Below, piece by piece: positions 16,508-26,085 of a stretch of DNA of 64,000 nt. Source of the stretch: JBGSMF01 sp964651475. GTDB taxonomy: Bacteria > Chloroflexota > Anaerolineae > Fen-1058. Position 1 is the stretch's first letter, and each line of letters starts with the position of its first letter. The notes under the pieces are model-generated. The model did no database searches. It was not told where the DNA came from and worked only from the letters and a program-made list of their open reading frames with translations. The position numbers and the translations under genes are program-made. The stretch spans positions 1-64,000 of the forward strand of contig CAZYXV010000013.1 in assembly GCA_964651475.1 (NCBI GenBank), given 5' to 3'.

Positions 16508-17443
16508 GTGGACCATTTCTTATCCTTAGCTGATCTGACCCCCGATCAGATGGGGGGACTGCTCAAACTGGCAAAAAAGCTCAAATCCCAACTGTGCAAA
16601 AAAGGCCGCAACAAGCCGCTGCTGGAAGGCAAAACGTTAGGGATGATTTTTCAAAAACCCAGCCTGCGCACGCGCGTCTCATTTGATATGGCGATGATTC
16701 AGCTCGGCGGGCAGGCGTTGTACCTCAGCCCCAACGAAATTTCACTGGGCAAGCGAGAAAGCGTGGCCGACGTAGCGCGCGTGCTCAGCCGCTACGTGGA
16801 CGTCATCATGGCGCGCGTGTTCGCTCACGCCGATGTCGTCGAGTTGGCAAAATACAGCCACGTGCCCGTCATCAATGGTCTGTCTGATTACTCACATCCC
16901 TGCCAGGGATTGGCCGACATTTTTACAATTTACGAACGCTTTGGCGCGCTGGAAGGGCTCAAGGTCGCTTTTATCGGCGACGGCAACAACGTCGCCACGT
17001 CGCTGGCGTACGCCTGCGCGTTGACGGGCGCGCACTGCGTCGTCGCCTCGCCCAGAGGCTACGAGTTGAACAAAGACGTCATCGCCAAGGCGAGCGAAAT
17101 CGGCCAGGCCACCGGCAGCACCATCACTCAACTGCGTAAGCCAACCGAGGCCGTGGACGGCGCCGACGTGATTTACACGGACGTCTGGACCAGTATGGGG
17201 CAGGAAGAAGAAACCGAAAAGCGGCTGGCCGTCTTTTCGCCGACGTTCCAGGTCAATAGCAAACTGTTGAAGCACGCCAAGCCCGGCTACATCACCATGC
17301 ACTGCCTGCCGGCGCACCGCGGCCAGGAAATCACCGACGACGTGTGCGACGACGCCGAACATTCGGCTCTATGGGACCAGGCCGAAAATCGCATGCACGC
17401 ACAAAAGGCCATCCTGGTTAATCTACTGGCGGGGGAAAAATAA
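16508..17443 (+). CDS. argF: Ornithine carbamoyltransferase
   Basis: A 311-residue transferase making citrulline from ornithine and carbamoyl phosphate in arginine synthesis. The carbamoyl-phosphate loop reads SLRTRVSFD (usually STRTR), with HPCQGLAD for substrate binding, DVWTSMGQEEE for ornithine, and HCLPAHRG with the catalytic Cys. The start is GTG at 16508 (VDHFLSLADL), 7 nt after GGAGG; this agrees with the usual N-terminus of the family. An upstream in-frame ATG would add 18 unrelated residues. No other arg gene is in the window. Confidence 0.93.
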   Translation: MDHFLSLADLTPDQMGGLLKLAKKLKSQLCKKGRNKPLLEGKTLGMIFQKPSLRTRVSFDMAMIQLGGQALYLSPNEISLGKRESVADVARVLSRYVDVIMARVFAHADVVELAKYSHVPVINGLSDYSHPCQGLADIFTIYERFGALEGLKVAFIGDGNNVATSLAYACALTGAHCVVASPRGYELNKDVIAKASEIGQATGSTITQLRKPTEAVDGADVIYTDVWTSMGQEEETEKRLAVFSPTFQVNSKLLKHAKPGYITMHCLPAHRGQEITDDVCDDAEHSALWDQAENRMHAQKAILVNLLAGEK

Positions 17444-17533
17444 ACGTAGCAGGTGGAAGGCCAAAGGGGCGGCCTTGCCAGCCTTTATCATCCACCTTCC
17501 ACTACCCACCTTCCATCTTTCAGGAGGTGCAGC

Positions 17534-19834
17534 GTGCCGGGCAACCATCAACTTTTTATCCAATCAGTCAAGCGCGGAGACGAACACGTCTGGAACAAGA
17601 TGTGGGACAAGGCAATCGTCGAATACGAAACCGCGCTGGACGAATTTCCTAACGATCCTATGACGTTGGCGCGAGCCGGGTTGGTGTACACCCAACTCAA
17701 GCGCATGGACGAAGCGCTCAAGGCCTACCAACGCGCCAATCAATCACAGCCTAACGATCCGGTTATCCTGACCCGTCTGGCCGAAGTCCAAGAACGCCTG
17801 GGAATGATAGAAGACGCCACGCGCACCTGCATGCGGCTGGGCAACTTGTTCGCCGGCCAACAAGCTCTCGACAAAGCCGTCCAATACTGGGAACATGCGA
17901 CGCAGCTCGACCCTTCCAATACGGAAGCGCATCAACACCTGGCGGAGAGTTACGAGGCGCGGGGACAAACAGACGCGGCAGTGCGCGAGTACACCCTTCT
18001 CATCCGCTTATATCGGAAGGCGGGGCAGGTGGATATGGCTGTGGCCGCCACGCAAGCCGCGTTGACACTTGCGCCGCGCAACACGGGCGTGCTGAGAGCG
18101 GCCGAAGAAAGCCCGCGCAACACGGGTCCGCTGAGGAGCCCAGAGCCAGCGCGCCCATCTGCTCCTTCACCTGAACCTGCCCTGCGTCCCTCAGAAGTGA
18201 GCAGTTGGGACATCGGCGGGCTTGATCAAACAGCCGAGTCTGAAGGACGGGGTAGCCCGCTTGAAATTGCGCGCGACAAGGCGCTATCGGACCTGGCCGA
18301 GACAATTTTCGAAGATGCAGAATCGCTGCAACCGCGCATAAATGCCCACGGCACAGCCGCGCGATTGAGCAAGGCTGAGATTGACGCTCTGATTGGGCAA
18401 GCGCTCGACCATCAGACACGCGGGCAACTCGACCAGGCAATTACGGCCTATCGCCGCATCTTGGAAGCCGTCAACATGCCGGCGGCCCACTTTAACCTGG
18501 GGCTGCTATACGAACAAGAGCTGCGTTTTGAAGAGGCCATCGAGCAATTCAACGAAGCCGTAGACCATCCCGAATACGCACTGGGCAGCCGTTTTGCTCT
18601 GGGCGAGTGCTACCGCGCGCTAGGGCGGATAGACGAGGCGCTCGACCACTTTATCGAGGTGCTCAAGATCGTAGATTTGCAGACGGTGCGGCGCGAACAG
18701 GCCGACGACTTGATCGCGTTGTACGAAAATCTGGCCGATAGCTACAGCGTGAAGGGTGACCACGAACAGGCGCTCAATTTTACCAACTCGCTGGTCGAGT
18801 TTTTATCCAATCGCGGTTGGGAAGACAAGGTGGTGGAAGCGCGCAAACGCCTGGACAGCCTTTCGGAAGAAGGCAGTCCCATCAGCCTCGCCGAATTGTT
18901 CACAGTGCCCAACGCCGACATCATCTTGCAAGCACTCTCGATGTCGCAAGAGTTCGCCAAGCGCGGCAAATATTATCTTGCCGCCGACGAGGTGCAGCGC
19001 GCCATTGAGCACACACCGGATTATTTGCCATTACATCTGCGCCTGGCCGAGTTGTTGTGGGACAATGGACATTCGGAAGAGTCCGTCGCCAAACTGCGCA
19101 CCATTGCAGATACTTATCAGGTGCGCGGCGACGTGCGCCACTCGATGAACATCTACCAGCGCATCTTGCAAATGACGCCGATGGAAATCCCCACGCGCAC
19201 GACGCTGATCAAGTTGTTCATAAGCCACGGCGAAATAGACCAGGCGCTCGACCAATACATGCAGCTGGCAGACACGTACTACCAACTGGCGCAAATTGAC
19301 AAGGCGCGCGAAACGTATCAGGAAGCTCTGTCCTTCGCACCGCGCGGCTCGACCGGCAAGCAGTGGGCGCTAAAGATATACTGCCACCTGGGTGACATTG
19401 ACATGCAGCGCATTGACTGGCGACGCGCCATTCAAGATTACGAGCAAGCCAAGTCTATCGCGCCGGAGGACGAAAAAGCGCGCATATCGCTCATCGAGCT
19501 ATATTACAAAGTCGGGCACAACACGCGCGCCATTCGCGAGCTGGACGAGCTGATGACGATTTACAAAGCCGCTGGCAAGACGCGCAAGATGCTCACCGTG
19601 CTCGAAGAACAGGTACACTTGCGCCCCAGCGAAATCGCCCTGCGTTCCCGAATGGCGCGCCTATACGTAGAAACTGGCCTGAAAGAACAGGCCATCCAGC
19701 AGCTAGACGCGCTGGGCGAGTTGCAGTTGCAAGCCGGCGCCAAGAAGGAAGCGGCGGCAACCATTCGTGCCATCATCGCACTGGGGCCGACCAACCTGGA
19801 CGACTATACCCAATTGCTGGCTCAATTGGGCTAA
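17534..19834 (+). CDS. TPR-repeat protein
   Basis: A 766-residue all-helical protein built from tetratricopeptide repeats. At least fifteen 34-residue units are apparent, with the typical A-x-Y/F-x-x-A spacing, for example in the first 200 residues and again from about 310 to the end, separated by a Pro/Ser/Arg-rich linker (about 195-235). No signal peptide or membrane segment and no enzymatic motif, so it is a probable cytoplasmic scaffold. Start GTG 17534 follows AGGAGG closely; the longer reading from 17453 is not supported. It lies 242 bp upstream of the cdaA operon on the same strand. Confidence 0.85.
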   Translation: MPGNHQLFIQSVKRGDEHVWNKMWDKAIVEYETALDEFPNDPMTLARAGLVYTQLKRMDEALKAYQRANQSQPNDPVILTRLAEVQERLGMIEDATRTCMRLGNLFAGQQALDKAVQYWEHATQLDPSNTEAHQHLAESYEARGQTDAAVREYTLLIRLYRKAGQVDMAVAATQAALTLAPRNTGVLRAAEESPRNTGPLRSPEPARPSAPSPEPALRPSEVSSWDIGGLDQTAESEGRGSPLEIARDKALSDLAETIFEDAESLQPRINAHGTAARLSKAEIDALIGQALDHQTRGQLDQAITAYRRILEAVNMPAAHFNLGLLYEQELRFEEAIEQFNEAVDHPEYALGSRFALGECYRALGRIDEALDHFIEVLKIVDLQTVRREQADDLIALYENLADSYSVKGDHEQALNFTNSLVEFLSNRGWEDKVVEARKRLDSLSEEGSPISLAELFTVPNADIILQALSMSQEFAKRGKYYLAADEVQRAIEHTPDYLPLHLRLAELLWDNGHSEESVAKLRTIADTYQVRGDVRHSMNIYQRILQMTPMEIPTRTTLIKLFISHGEIDQALDQYMQLADTYYQLAQIDKARETYQEALSFAPRGSTGKQWALKIYCHLGDIDMQRIDWRRAIQDYEQAKSIAPEDEKARISLIELYYKVGHNTRAIRELDELMTIYKAAGKTRKMLTVLEEQVHLRPSEIALRSRMARLYVETGLKEQAIQQLDALGELQLQAGAKKEAAATIRAIIALGPTNLDDYTQLLAQLG

Positions 19835-20076
19835 GTTTCCTGCATGCTTGCCGCCTGTACGAGGGCAGAACAAGCTCATTCGATTTTTACTTGGCGCGCT
19901 CACCCAAACAGCGGCCCGCCGTCCATCAATGCCATCAGCCAGAGCAGGCGCGTTCCTGTGCGCCGGTGGCCTGTGCAACCCCTGGCGCCCCCTGGTGACT
20001 TGCCCTTACACAATATTGTTCTTAAATATAGAGTCGCCTGTTCAAGGTATGTGACTTGTGCTGAATGATGTGAACC

Positions 20077-20937
20077 ATGTTGTCTGACTGGATATACTTT
20101 TTCCAACGCCTCACACCAATGAGCCTGCTTGACATCAGTCTGGTGGCGTTGGTGTTTTTTGTATTACTGTATCTGGTGCGCGGCACTCAGGCTGTGCAAT
20201 TGCTGCGCGGCGTAGTAATCCTGGCGCTCTTTATCGCATTAACGGGATACGCCTTGCACCTGCCCGCTTTCAGTTGGCTGGTGCAGCGCGCCGTGCCAGC
20301 ATTGCTAATTTCTATCCCCATTGTCTTTCAGCCGGAACTGCGCCGCGCGCTCGAACGATTGGGGCGCACCGGCACGTGGCTGGGATTTACGCCGCACGAG
20401 CGGATTGCCATTCAAACCGTCATTGCAGAAACCGTGCAGGCCTGCCAACGCATGGCCGAGCGGCGGCACGGAGCGCTAATTATTCTCGAACGAGAGACTG
20501 GCTTGCAAGATTACATCGAAACCGGCGTGCGCCTGAACGCCGTCATTTCTGCAGAATTGCTGCAAACAATCTTTTTCCCCAAGACCATGCTGCACGACGG
20601 CGCCGTCATCGTGCGCAGCGACCAAATCATCGCCGCCGCCTGTATCTTGCCCCTGACGAACCAATTTCTCGACGATCAGCGGCTCGGGTTGCGCCATCGC
20701 GCCGCAATCGGCATCACCGAAGCAACCGACGCTATCGCCGTGGTTGTTTCGGAAGAGCGCGGCAGCATTTCAATCGCGCATAATGGCCGCATTATCCGCC
20801 GCCTGGACGGGGCGCGCCTGGAAGCCGTATTGAGTGCGTTTTACCAACCTCAACTTGAGCGCACCTGGCTTTCGGGATTGCGCCGGCGACTGGGGCGGCG
20901 ACCCTCTCAAATCTTTACAGACGAGGTGACCAAGTGA
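20077..20937 (+). CDS. cdaA: Diadenylate cyclase CdaA
   Basis: A 286-residue membrane-bound enzyme that makes cyclic di-AMP from two ATP. Three hydrophobic helices (about 15-95) precede the DisA_N catalytic domain, which contains both signature motifs: DGAVIV (within LHDGAVIV) and RHRAAIG. Cyclic di-AMP usually controls cell-wall and K+ homeostasis. Translation of the next gene, cdaR, is coupled (the stop and the following start share an A, TGATG), the conserved arrangement of this enzyme with its YbbR-domain regulator. Confidence 0.94.
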   Translation: MLSDWIYFFQRLTPMSLLDISLVALVFFVLLYLVRGTQAVQLLRGVVILALFIALTGYALHLPAFSWLVQRAVPALLISIPIVFQPELRRALERLGRTGTWLGFTPHERIAIQTVIAETVQACQRMAERRHGALIILERETGLQDYIETGVRLNAVISAELLQTIFFPKTMLHDGAVIVRSDQIIAAACILPLTNQFLDDQRLGLRHRAAIGITEATDAIAVVVSEERGSISIAHNGRIIRRLDGARLEAVLSAFYQPQLERTWLSGLRRRLGRRPSQIFTDEVTK

Positions 20938-22205
20938 TGCGCCAAATCACCGGCGCTTTAGGACGCGCCGCACTGTCCCTGATTTTGGCGGTGTTAGTGT
21001 GGGTGATTGCTATTCAAGAAAGCGACCCTGCGCGGGTTGAGACTTTTCCCACCAGCATCCCCATCACTTTGCTCCACCAGCCATCCAATACCATCGTATA
21101 CGACATGAGCAGCGATAAAGCTCACGTGACCTTGCGCGCGCCGAGCAGCGTGTGGAATCGCCTCACGCAAGACCAAATCAGCGTCACGCTAGACCTGGCA
21201 GGATTACCCTACGGTGCATTGAACCTTCCCCTCAATGCCAATGTGACCGATGGCATCATCCAGGTCGTGGGCATCGAGCCAGCTTTTGCCCGCTTGTACC
21301 TGGAACCTAACCAGTCGCGCCAGGTACCCATCAGCCTGACCATTACGGGGGAACCAGCCCTCGGCTATACAATTCGCTCCTGGACAACAACGCCGCCCGA
21401 AACAAGTGTGACAGGGCCAGCATCGCGTGTCGAAAAGGTGAGCGAGGTGCGCGCCTCACTCAACGTACTAGACAGGCGCCAGAGCGTGGAACAGAGCATA
21501 AAGCTCACCGCGCGCGATGCCCAAAGCTTGCCTGTCGAAGGCGTCACATTGTCGCCCGAGGTCGCGCAGGCCAAAGTAACCATCGAACAACTCGGCGGCT
21601 TTCGCGATCTGGCCGTGCGGGTGGTCATTACAGGGGAGGTAGCATCGGGATACCGCATCAGCAATATCAAGGTATCGCCGCCCATTGTAGCCGTCTTTGG
21701 CAGCTCTCAAGCCATTGAAGGTGTGCCCGGCTATGTAGAAACCGTGCCGGTAAATGTCGAGGACGCCCAAGGCCGGGTGACTGAACGCGCGCCATTGAAC
21801 TTGCCCGGCGGCATCTCGCTTTTGGGCGATCCTTCAGTACAGGTAGAGATCGCTGTCGAAGCTATCCAGAGCGGGCTGACACTGCGCTTGCTTCCCATAG
21901 TGCAGGGCTTGCCCGCCTGGTTAGAGGCGCGCGTCTCGCCGGATTACGTTGATCTGGTGCTGACCGGCCCGCTGCCCCGTTTGCAAAAGCTGCGCGCCGA
22001 CGAAGATGTGCGTGTGATTGTGGATGTAGCTAACCTGGACCTGGGTACACACCAACTTGCGCCACAGATTATTGTGCCGGAAGGCATTGTGGCCGAGAGC
22101 GTCTTGCCGCCCACTATTCAAGTAACGATTGGCACACTCGGTTCGTTCTCACCGCTGCCCACCCCCACCATCACACCAACGTCGAGACCCACACTCACTC
22201 CCTGA
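20937..22205 (+). CDS. cdaR: YbbR-domain regulator CdaR
   Basis: A 422-residue extracytoplasmic protein with one N-terminal membrane helix (about 8-26) and about four YbbR beta-sandwich repeats; recurring segments such as VTLRAPSSVWN, TSVTGPASRVEKV, VAVFGSSQAIEGV and VDLVLTGPLPRLQ mark successive repeats. The C-terminal tail is Pro/Thr-rich. CdaR modulates CdaA activity in other bacteria. The start is taken as ATG 20937 with GAGGTG upstream; a GTG one codon earlier is equally readable. It is followed 24 bp later by der. Confidence 0.9.
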   Translation: MRQITGALGRAALSLILAVLVWVIAIQESDPARVETFPTSIPITLLHQPSNTIVYDMSSDKAHVTLRAPSSVWNRLTQDQISVTLDLAGLPYGALNLPLNANVTDGIIQVVGIEPAFARLYLEPNQSRQVPISLTITGEPALGYTIRSWTTTPPETSVTGPASRVEKVSEVRASLNVLDRRQSVEQSIKLTARDAQSLPVEGVTLSPEVAQAKVTIEQLGGFRDLAVRVVITGEVASGYRISNIKVSPPIVAVFGSSQAIEGVPGYVETVPVNVEDAQGRVTERAPLNLPGGISLLGDPSVQVEIAVEAIQSGLTLRLLPIVQGLPAWLEARVSPDYVDLVLTGPLPRLQKLRADEDVRVIVDVANLDLGTHQLAPQIIVPEGIVAESVLPPTIQVTIGTLGSFSPLPTPTITPTSRPTLTP

Positions 22206-22229
22206 ACACAATCATCCAACAGGAGGCTC

Positions 22230-23603
22230 ATGACACAAGCACTTGTTGCCCTGGTAGGACGCCCCAATGTGGGCAAGTCCACATTATTCAACCGGCTGGT
22301 CGGCGAACGATTGGCCGTGACCAGTGAAACGCCCGGCACGACCCGTGACCGGCTAGAGGCACCCAGCGAGTGGGGCGGTCACACGTTCACAGTGATAGAC
22401 ACCGGCGGTATTGAAGTGCTGCCCGAACGTGTCGAGCGCGGCGATGTTCCCCTTTCGGTCCATACGCCGCTTTCAGTGGCCTCAGCCCAATTCATCCCCC
22501 AAATCCGCCAGCAAGCTGAAATGGCTATAGACGCTGCAGACGTAATCATATTCCTGGTAGACGCCGTCGAAGGACCTACAATAGCCGACGAAGAAGTCGC
22601 AGACATTCTACGCCGCAGCCGCAAGCCCATTATCATCGCGGCCAACAAGGCCGATAACGCCGAGCGCCGTATGGCGGCGCTCGAGTTTTACCAGTTGGGC
22701 GTGGGCCACGTATTTCCAATCAGCGCCTTGCATGGCCAGGGCACAGGCGACCTGCTGGATGCCGTCGTCGCCGCACTGCCCCAAACGCCAGAAGAAGAAC
22801 CAGATGCATCCATCAAAATTTCAATTGTGGGACGCCCCAACGTGGGTAAATCCAGCTTGCTCAATGCGCTGTTGGGGCAAGAACGCGCTATTGTCTCGCC
22901 CATCCCCGGCACAACACGCGATGCTATAGATACGCGCATCCTGTGGGGATACCTTCCCATCACTCTTATAGACACGGCTGGCATCCGGCGGCGCGGCAAA
23001 ATTCAGATCGGGCTGGAAAAATATAGTGTGCTGCGCGCTCTCAAAGCCATCCAGCGATGCGACGTAGCACTATTGGTCATTGATGCCTTGCAGGGTGTGA
23101 CGGCGCAAGATGCGCACGTAGCCGGTTTTATTCTGGACGAGCTAAAGAGTGTTGTCGTGATTGTCAACAAGTGGGACGCATTACCCAAAAGCGGGGAGAC
23201 AATGAAAGAGTATACCGATCACGTGCGGCAGGAGCTGCGTTTCTTGGATTACGTACCGGTTCTCTTTGTGTCTGCACTCAAAGGCACGCGTGTGGAGCAG
23301 GTTCTGCCAACCGCGCTGAGGGTTCAGGAAGAGCGCCTTGTTCGTATCCCAACTGGCGAACTAAACCGCATTATCCGCGAGTCGCTCGAAAAGCAATCTC
23401 CACCCACCAAGGCTGGAAAACGGCTGCGAATTTATTACGGGACACAACCCAGAACAGACCCGCCCACATTTGTATTCCACGTTAACGATACTGGTTTGGT
23501 ACACTTTTCGTATGAACGATACCTGGAAAACCAGATTCGCAAGCAGTATCCATTCACAGGTACTCCATTGCGATTGTCATTTCGCAAGAGTCGCGGCGAA
23601 TAA
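22230..23603 (+). CDS. der: Ribosome-assembly GTPase Der (EngA)
   Basis: A 457-residue protein with two tandem GTPase domains and a C-terminal KH-like domain, acting in 50S subunit maturation. G1 motifs GRPNVGKST (about residue 10) and GRPNVGKSS (about 205), G3 DTGGI and DTAGI, and G4 NKAD and NKWD are all present. An insert of about 20 residues follows the first DTGG (switch II region, VLPERVERGDVPL), making it slightly longer than usual. AGGAGG precedes ATG 22230. Last gene of the cdaA-cdaR-der run; convergent with dnaA across the candidate origin. Confidence 0.95.
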   Translation: MTQALVALVGRPNVGKSTLFNRLVGERLAVTSETPGTTRDRLEAPSEWGGHTFTVIDTGGIEVLPERVERGDVPLSVHTPLSVASAQFIPQIRQQAEMAIDAADVIIFLVDAVEGPTIADEEVADILRRSRKPIIIAANKADNAERRMAALEFYQLGVGHVFPISALHGQGTGDLLDAVVAALPQTPEEEPDASIKISIVGRPNVGKSSLLNALLGQERAIVSPIPGTTRDAIDTRILWGYLPITLIDTAGIRRRGKIQIGLEKYSVLRALKAIQRCDVALLVIDALQGVTAQDAHVAGFILDELKSVVVIVNKWDALPKSGETMKEYTDHVRQELRFLDYVPVLFVSALKGTRVEQVLPTALRVQEERLVRIPTGELNRIIRESLEKQSPPTKAGKRLRIYYGTQPRTDPPTFVFHVNDTGLVHFSYERYLENQIRKQYPFTGTPLRLSFRKSRGE

Positions 23604-24022
23604 AGTTTTCGTGTTTGTATACATGGGTCATAGTTTTAAACATTATTAGTATTCGTAGTAGTGGCTGTGGAAAATGTGAATAAATCACACTATCCCCCAT
23701 ATATGGGGAATGGTGATGTTTTGCCCCTCTTGTATGTAGGGTTGTTGCCTTCTTTTCGCGCACTTGACTGATGTGGAAATGATGTGGAATTGCAGAATTT
23801 TTTTATTTATGACCTGATTTTCAGGTCAACTTGGCTTGCCACAACTGGCGCAAATGCCAAGTTCTAACCCCCATAGGTAGGGCATTCACAACCCCCAGTC
23901 GTTATAGTTATCCCCAAAAGTTCCTAGTTATCCACAGATAAACGAGGTTTATCCACATACAAAGGTCGGGTTCACACTTTTTGTTGCGTATAAACAAGTC
24001 GCTGTATTTTTGGGTAAACTTG
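23604..24022. other. oriC: Candidate replication origin (oriC) region
   Basis: A 470-bp gene-free region between convergent der and dnaA. It has two perfect DnaA boxes TTATCCACA (23928-23936 and 23949-23957), a one-mismatch box TTATCCCCA (23908-23916), further near-boxes on the opposite strand (TGTGGAAAA 23666-23674, TGTGGAAAT 23772-23780, TGTGGAATT 23783-23791, the last two within a direct repeat of ATGTGGAA), an AT-rich tract (23795-23810) suited to unwinding, a 14-bp palindrome CCCCATATATGGGG (23695-23708) and a 7-bp stem inverted repeat (23810-23828). Adjacent dnaA supports the call. Strand-skew analysis was not possible here. Confidence 0.6.
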
Positions 24023-24023
24023 T

Positions 24024-24052
24024 CAAAAAAGCCAGGTCTCCTGACCTGGCTT
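24024..24052 (-). terminator. Rho-independent terminator of dnaA
   Basis: Perfect 10-bp stem AAGCCAGGTC/GACCTGGCTT (24029-24038/24043-24052, 4-nt loop), followed on the minus strand by TTTTTTGA. It begins 22 bp after the dnaA stop codon. Confidence 0.85.
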
Positions 24053-24074
24053 TCAGAGCTGTGCGCTGAAGCAT

Positions 24075-25457
24075 TTAGCCTTGCTGTATACTGCGCTGAT
24101 AGATGCGCTCCCGTATAGATAAAATATCCCGGCGCAGTGCGTCATCTTGTTCGATTTCTTCAGTGATTTTGTCTACGCCATACATAATGGTAGTATGATC
24201 GCGTCCTCCCAGGGCCTCTCCAATTTCTGGTAAAGAAGCACCTGTTTCTTCGCGCGCCAGGTACATTGCAACTTGACGCGGCCTGACCATTTCCTTGCTC
24301 CGCCCCTTGCCGCGAATTATGCTAATGTCAATATTGTAATAATCAGACACAACGTGCAAGATGCCATCTATCGAGATCGAAGTAGGCCGCGCCAGCAATT
24401 CGGACAAGGCTGTATTTGCCATGCTGACTGTAAGGGGCGCGTGCATCAGGCGCGCATAGGCCGTCACACGGTTGAGCGCGCCTTCCAACTCGCGGATGTT
24501 GCTATGCACTTGCTGCGCGATTAGAGCAATGACGTCGTCTGGAACAGACACAAGTTGATTCTCAGCTTTGGCGTGCAAGATGGCAATGCGCGTTTCCAGA
24601 TCTGGCGGTTGAATGTCGGCTGTCAATCCCCATTCGCAACGACTGCGTAGCCGTTCTTCCAATGTGACCAGCGCTTTGGGGGCGCGGTCGCTCGAAATCA
24701 CGATTTGCTTGCCATTGTTGTGCAGTGTATTAAAAGTATGAAAAAATTCTTCCTGGGTGGCTTCCTTGCCGGCGATGAATTGAATGTCGTCAATCAAGAG
24801 CACGTCAATTGTGCGGTATTTGTCGCGGAAAGCCGGCGCTGTTTGCGTGCGAATGGCATTAATGAGTTCGTTCGTAAATTGTTCCGAAGACACGTACAAT
24901 ATCTGATATCCCTGCCGGCGGCACTCGTTGCCCACCGCGTGGAGCAAGTGTGTTTTGCCCAGGCCAACCCCGCCATAAAGGAACAGCGGGTTATACGCCG
25001 CGCCGGGGTTTTCGGCCACGGCCAGGGCAGCGGCGTGAGCCAAGCGGTTGCTGGGGCCAACGACAAACGTTTCAAATGTGTAGCGTTGATTGGCGTTATC
25101 TCCGCCCGGTTTAGCAGTCTCCGGTGGATTACCCATCATGTCTGATTCCGTCTCTGCTTCAGCTTTGGGGGGCAGATTTAAAAGTGGAGTGCAGGGATCC
25201 TCTGCTTCGGGCTTGTTCCAGACCACAAAGCGCACTTGAACACTGTGCCCTACAATATCGGACAACGTGCGGCTGATGAGCGCGTGCAGGCGATTTTCCA
25301 GCCAATCTTTTGCATAGCCATTGTGCACGCCAATAAAGAACATCCCATCTTCGTAAGACAAAACACTTGTCTGGCGCACCCACGTATCAAACGTAGCGCG
25401 CGTCATTTGCATTTGCAGTTGGCCCAGCGCAGTTTGCCACATCTGGTCGGCTTTCAT
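24075..25457 (-). CDS. dnaA: Replication initiator DnaA
   Basis: A 460-residue initiator ATPase. All four domains are recognisable: N-terminal interaction domain (MWQTALGQLQMQM...), a variable Pro/Glu-rich linker (about 90-125), the AAA+ core with Walker A GGVGLGKTHLL and Walker B LLIDDIQF, and the C-terminal helix-turn-helix that binds DnaA boxes with the signature GGRDHTTIMYG. GGAGGG lies 5 nt before ATG 25457. It is not followed by dnaN as in many bacteria; instead it converges with der. DnaA boxes occur on both sides of the gene, and there is probably autoregulation, but no box lies close to the start codon. Confidence 0.96.
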   Translation of the reverse strand: MKADQMWQTALGQLQMQMTRATFDTWVRQTSVLSYEDGMFFIGVHNGYAKDWLENRLHALISRTLSDIVGHSVQVRFVVWNKPEAEDPCTPLLNLPPKAEAETESDMMGNPPETAKPGGDNANQRYTFETFVVGPSNRLAHAAALAVAENPGAAYNPLFLYGGVGLGKTHLLHAVGNECRRQGYQILYVSSEQFTNELINAIRTQTAPAFRDKYRTIDVLLIDDIQFIAGKEATQEEFFHTFNTLHNNGKQIVISSDRAPKALVTLEERLRSRCEWGLTADIQPPDLETRIAILHAKAENQLVSVPDDVIALIAQQVHSNIRELEGALNRVTAYARLMHAPLTVSMANTALSELLARPTSISIDGILHVVSDYYNIDISIIRGKGRSKEMVRPRQVAMYLAREETGASLPEIGEALGGRDHTTIMYGVDKITEEIEQDDALRRDILSIRERIYQRSIQQG

Positions 25458-26085
25458 GCTTGCCCTCCATTAAAGTCTACGTGATGCTTGTAGAAGCGAT
25501 GTACAGCGACGTACCAACAGATATCAGAAAAGACTCGCCGCTACACTTTGGTGTCGGGCAACACCAAAGTAAGCGCCACTAGACCTGTCCAAGCTGGGAG
25601 GCTCGCATTGACCGGTTCCCTGGCGCGCAAATTGCCAGGGCCAGAACAACCGTCAGAATACTATCATCATGGTAAATGCGATTTGCAATTCTCCGCGCCT
25701 AACTCGCTAGTGTATGACCACAATGCCAGTACTTGAAAACCGAAGGATTCCGTAACAGATCGGGGGGAAAATAACCAAACTTGGCCTATGATTTCTGCTT
25801 ATTATAATTAGCAAACCTGATCTTTGTTGGAACAAGTCTCTATTTCACCTGGCTCTACAAGCGCCTTATTTTACCAAAAGGTGTGGATAATGGCAATAGA
25901 GGAAAGGGGGTGTGACCTTAAAACTCTTGATGTTTTAAGACAAGTGTCTGACAAGCGATTGCCTGATTGAATCACTTGTGGGATAATAAAAAGCCAGAGT
26001 GCATCACCGCACCGAGTGTGCCCCGGCGTGATAGGTGGCTTGGCGCCTGGGTGTTGCGCGATTTATTGGGTTTAGGGAACGAGTT
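25458..26085. other. Long intergenic region between dnaA and the first LCP gene
   Basis: 628 bp without a convincing gene, holding divergent control sequences. Seen: a perfect 10-bp-stem hairpin ACTTTGGTGT/ACACCAAAGT (25545-25554/25561-25570, loop CGGGCA), a 7-bp hairpin CCCTGGC/GCCAGGG near 25618-25640, AT-rich sequence from about 25780 to 25870, and one perfect DnaA box on the minus strand (TGTGGATAA, 25882-25890). It may belong to the origin together with the region downstream of dnaA. Confidence 0.5.
25959..25987 (+). promoter_or_regulatory. Predicted promoter of the first LCP gene
   Basis: TTGCCT (25959-25964), 17-bp spacer, GATAAT (25982-25987). Start of transcription expected near 25994, about 90 nt before the chosen ATG. 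Confidence 0.45.

Noticed and set aside
23795..23828. Hairpin TGACCTG/CAGGTCA as a terminator of der
   Set aside because: The T-rich tract lies before the stem on the plus strand and becomes an A tract after it on the minus strand, so it fits neither direction.
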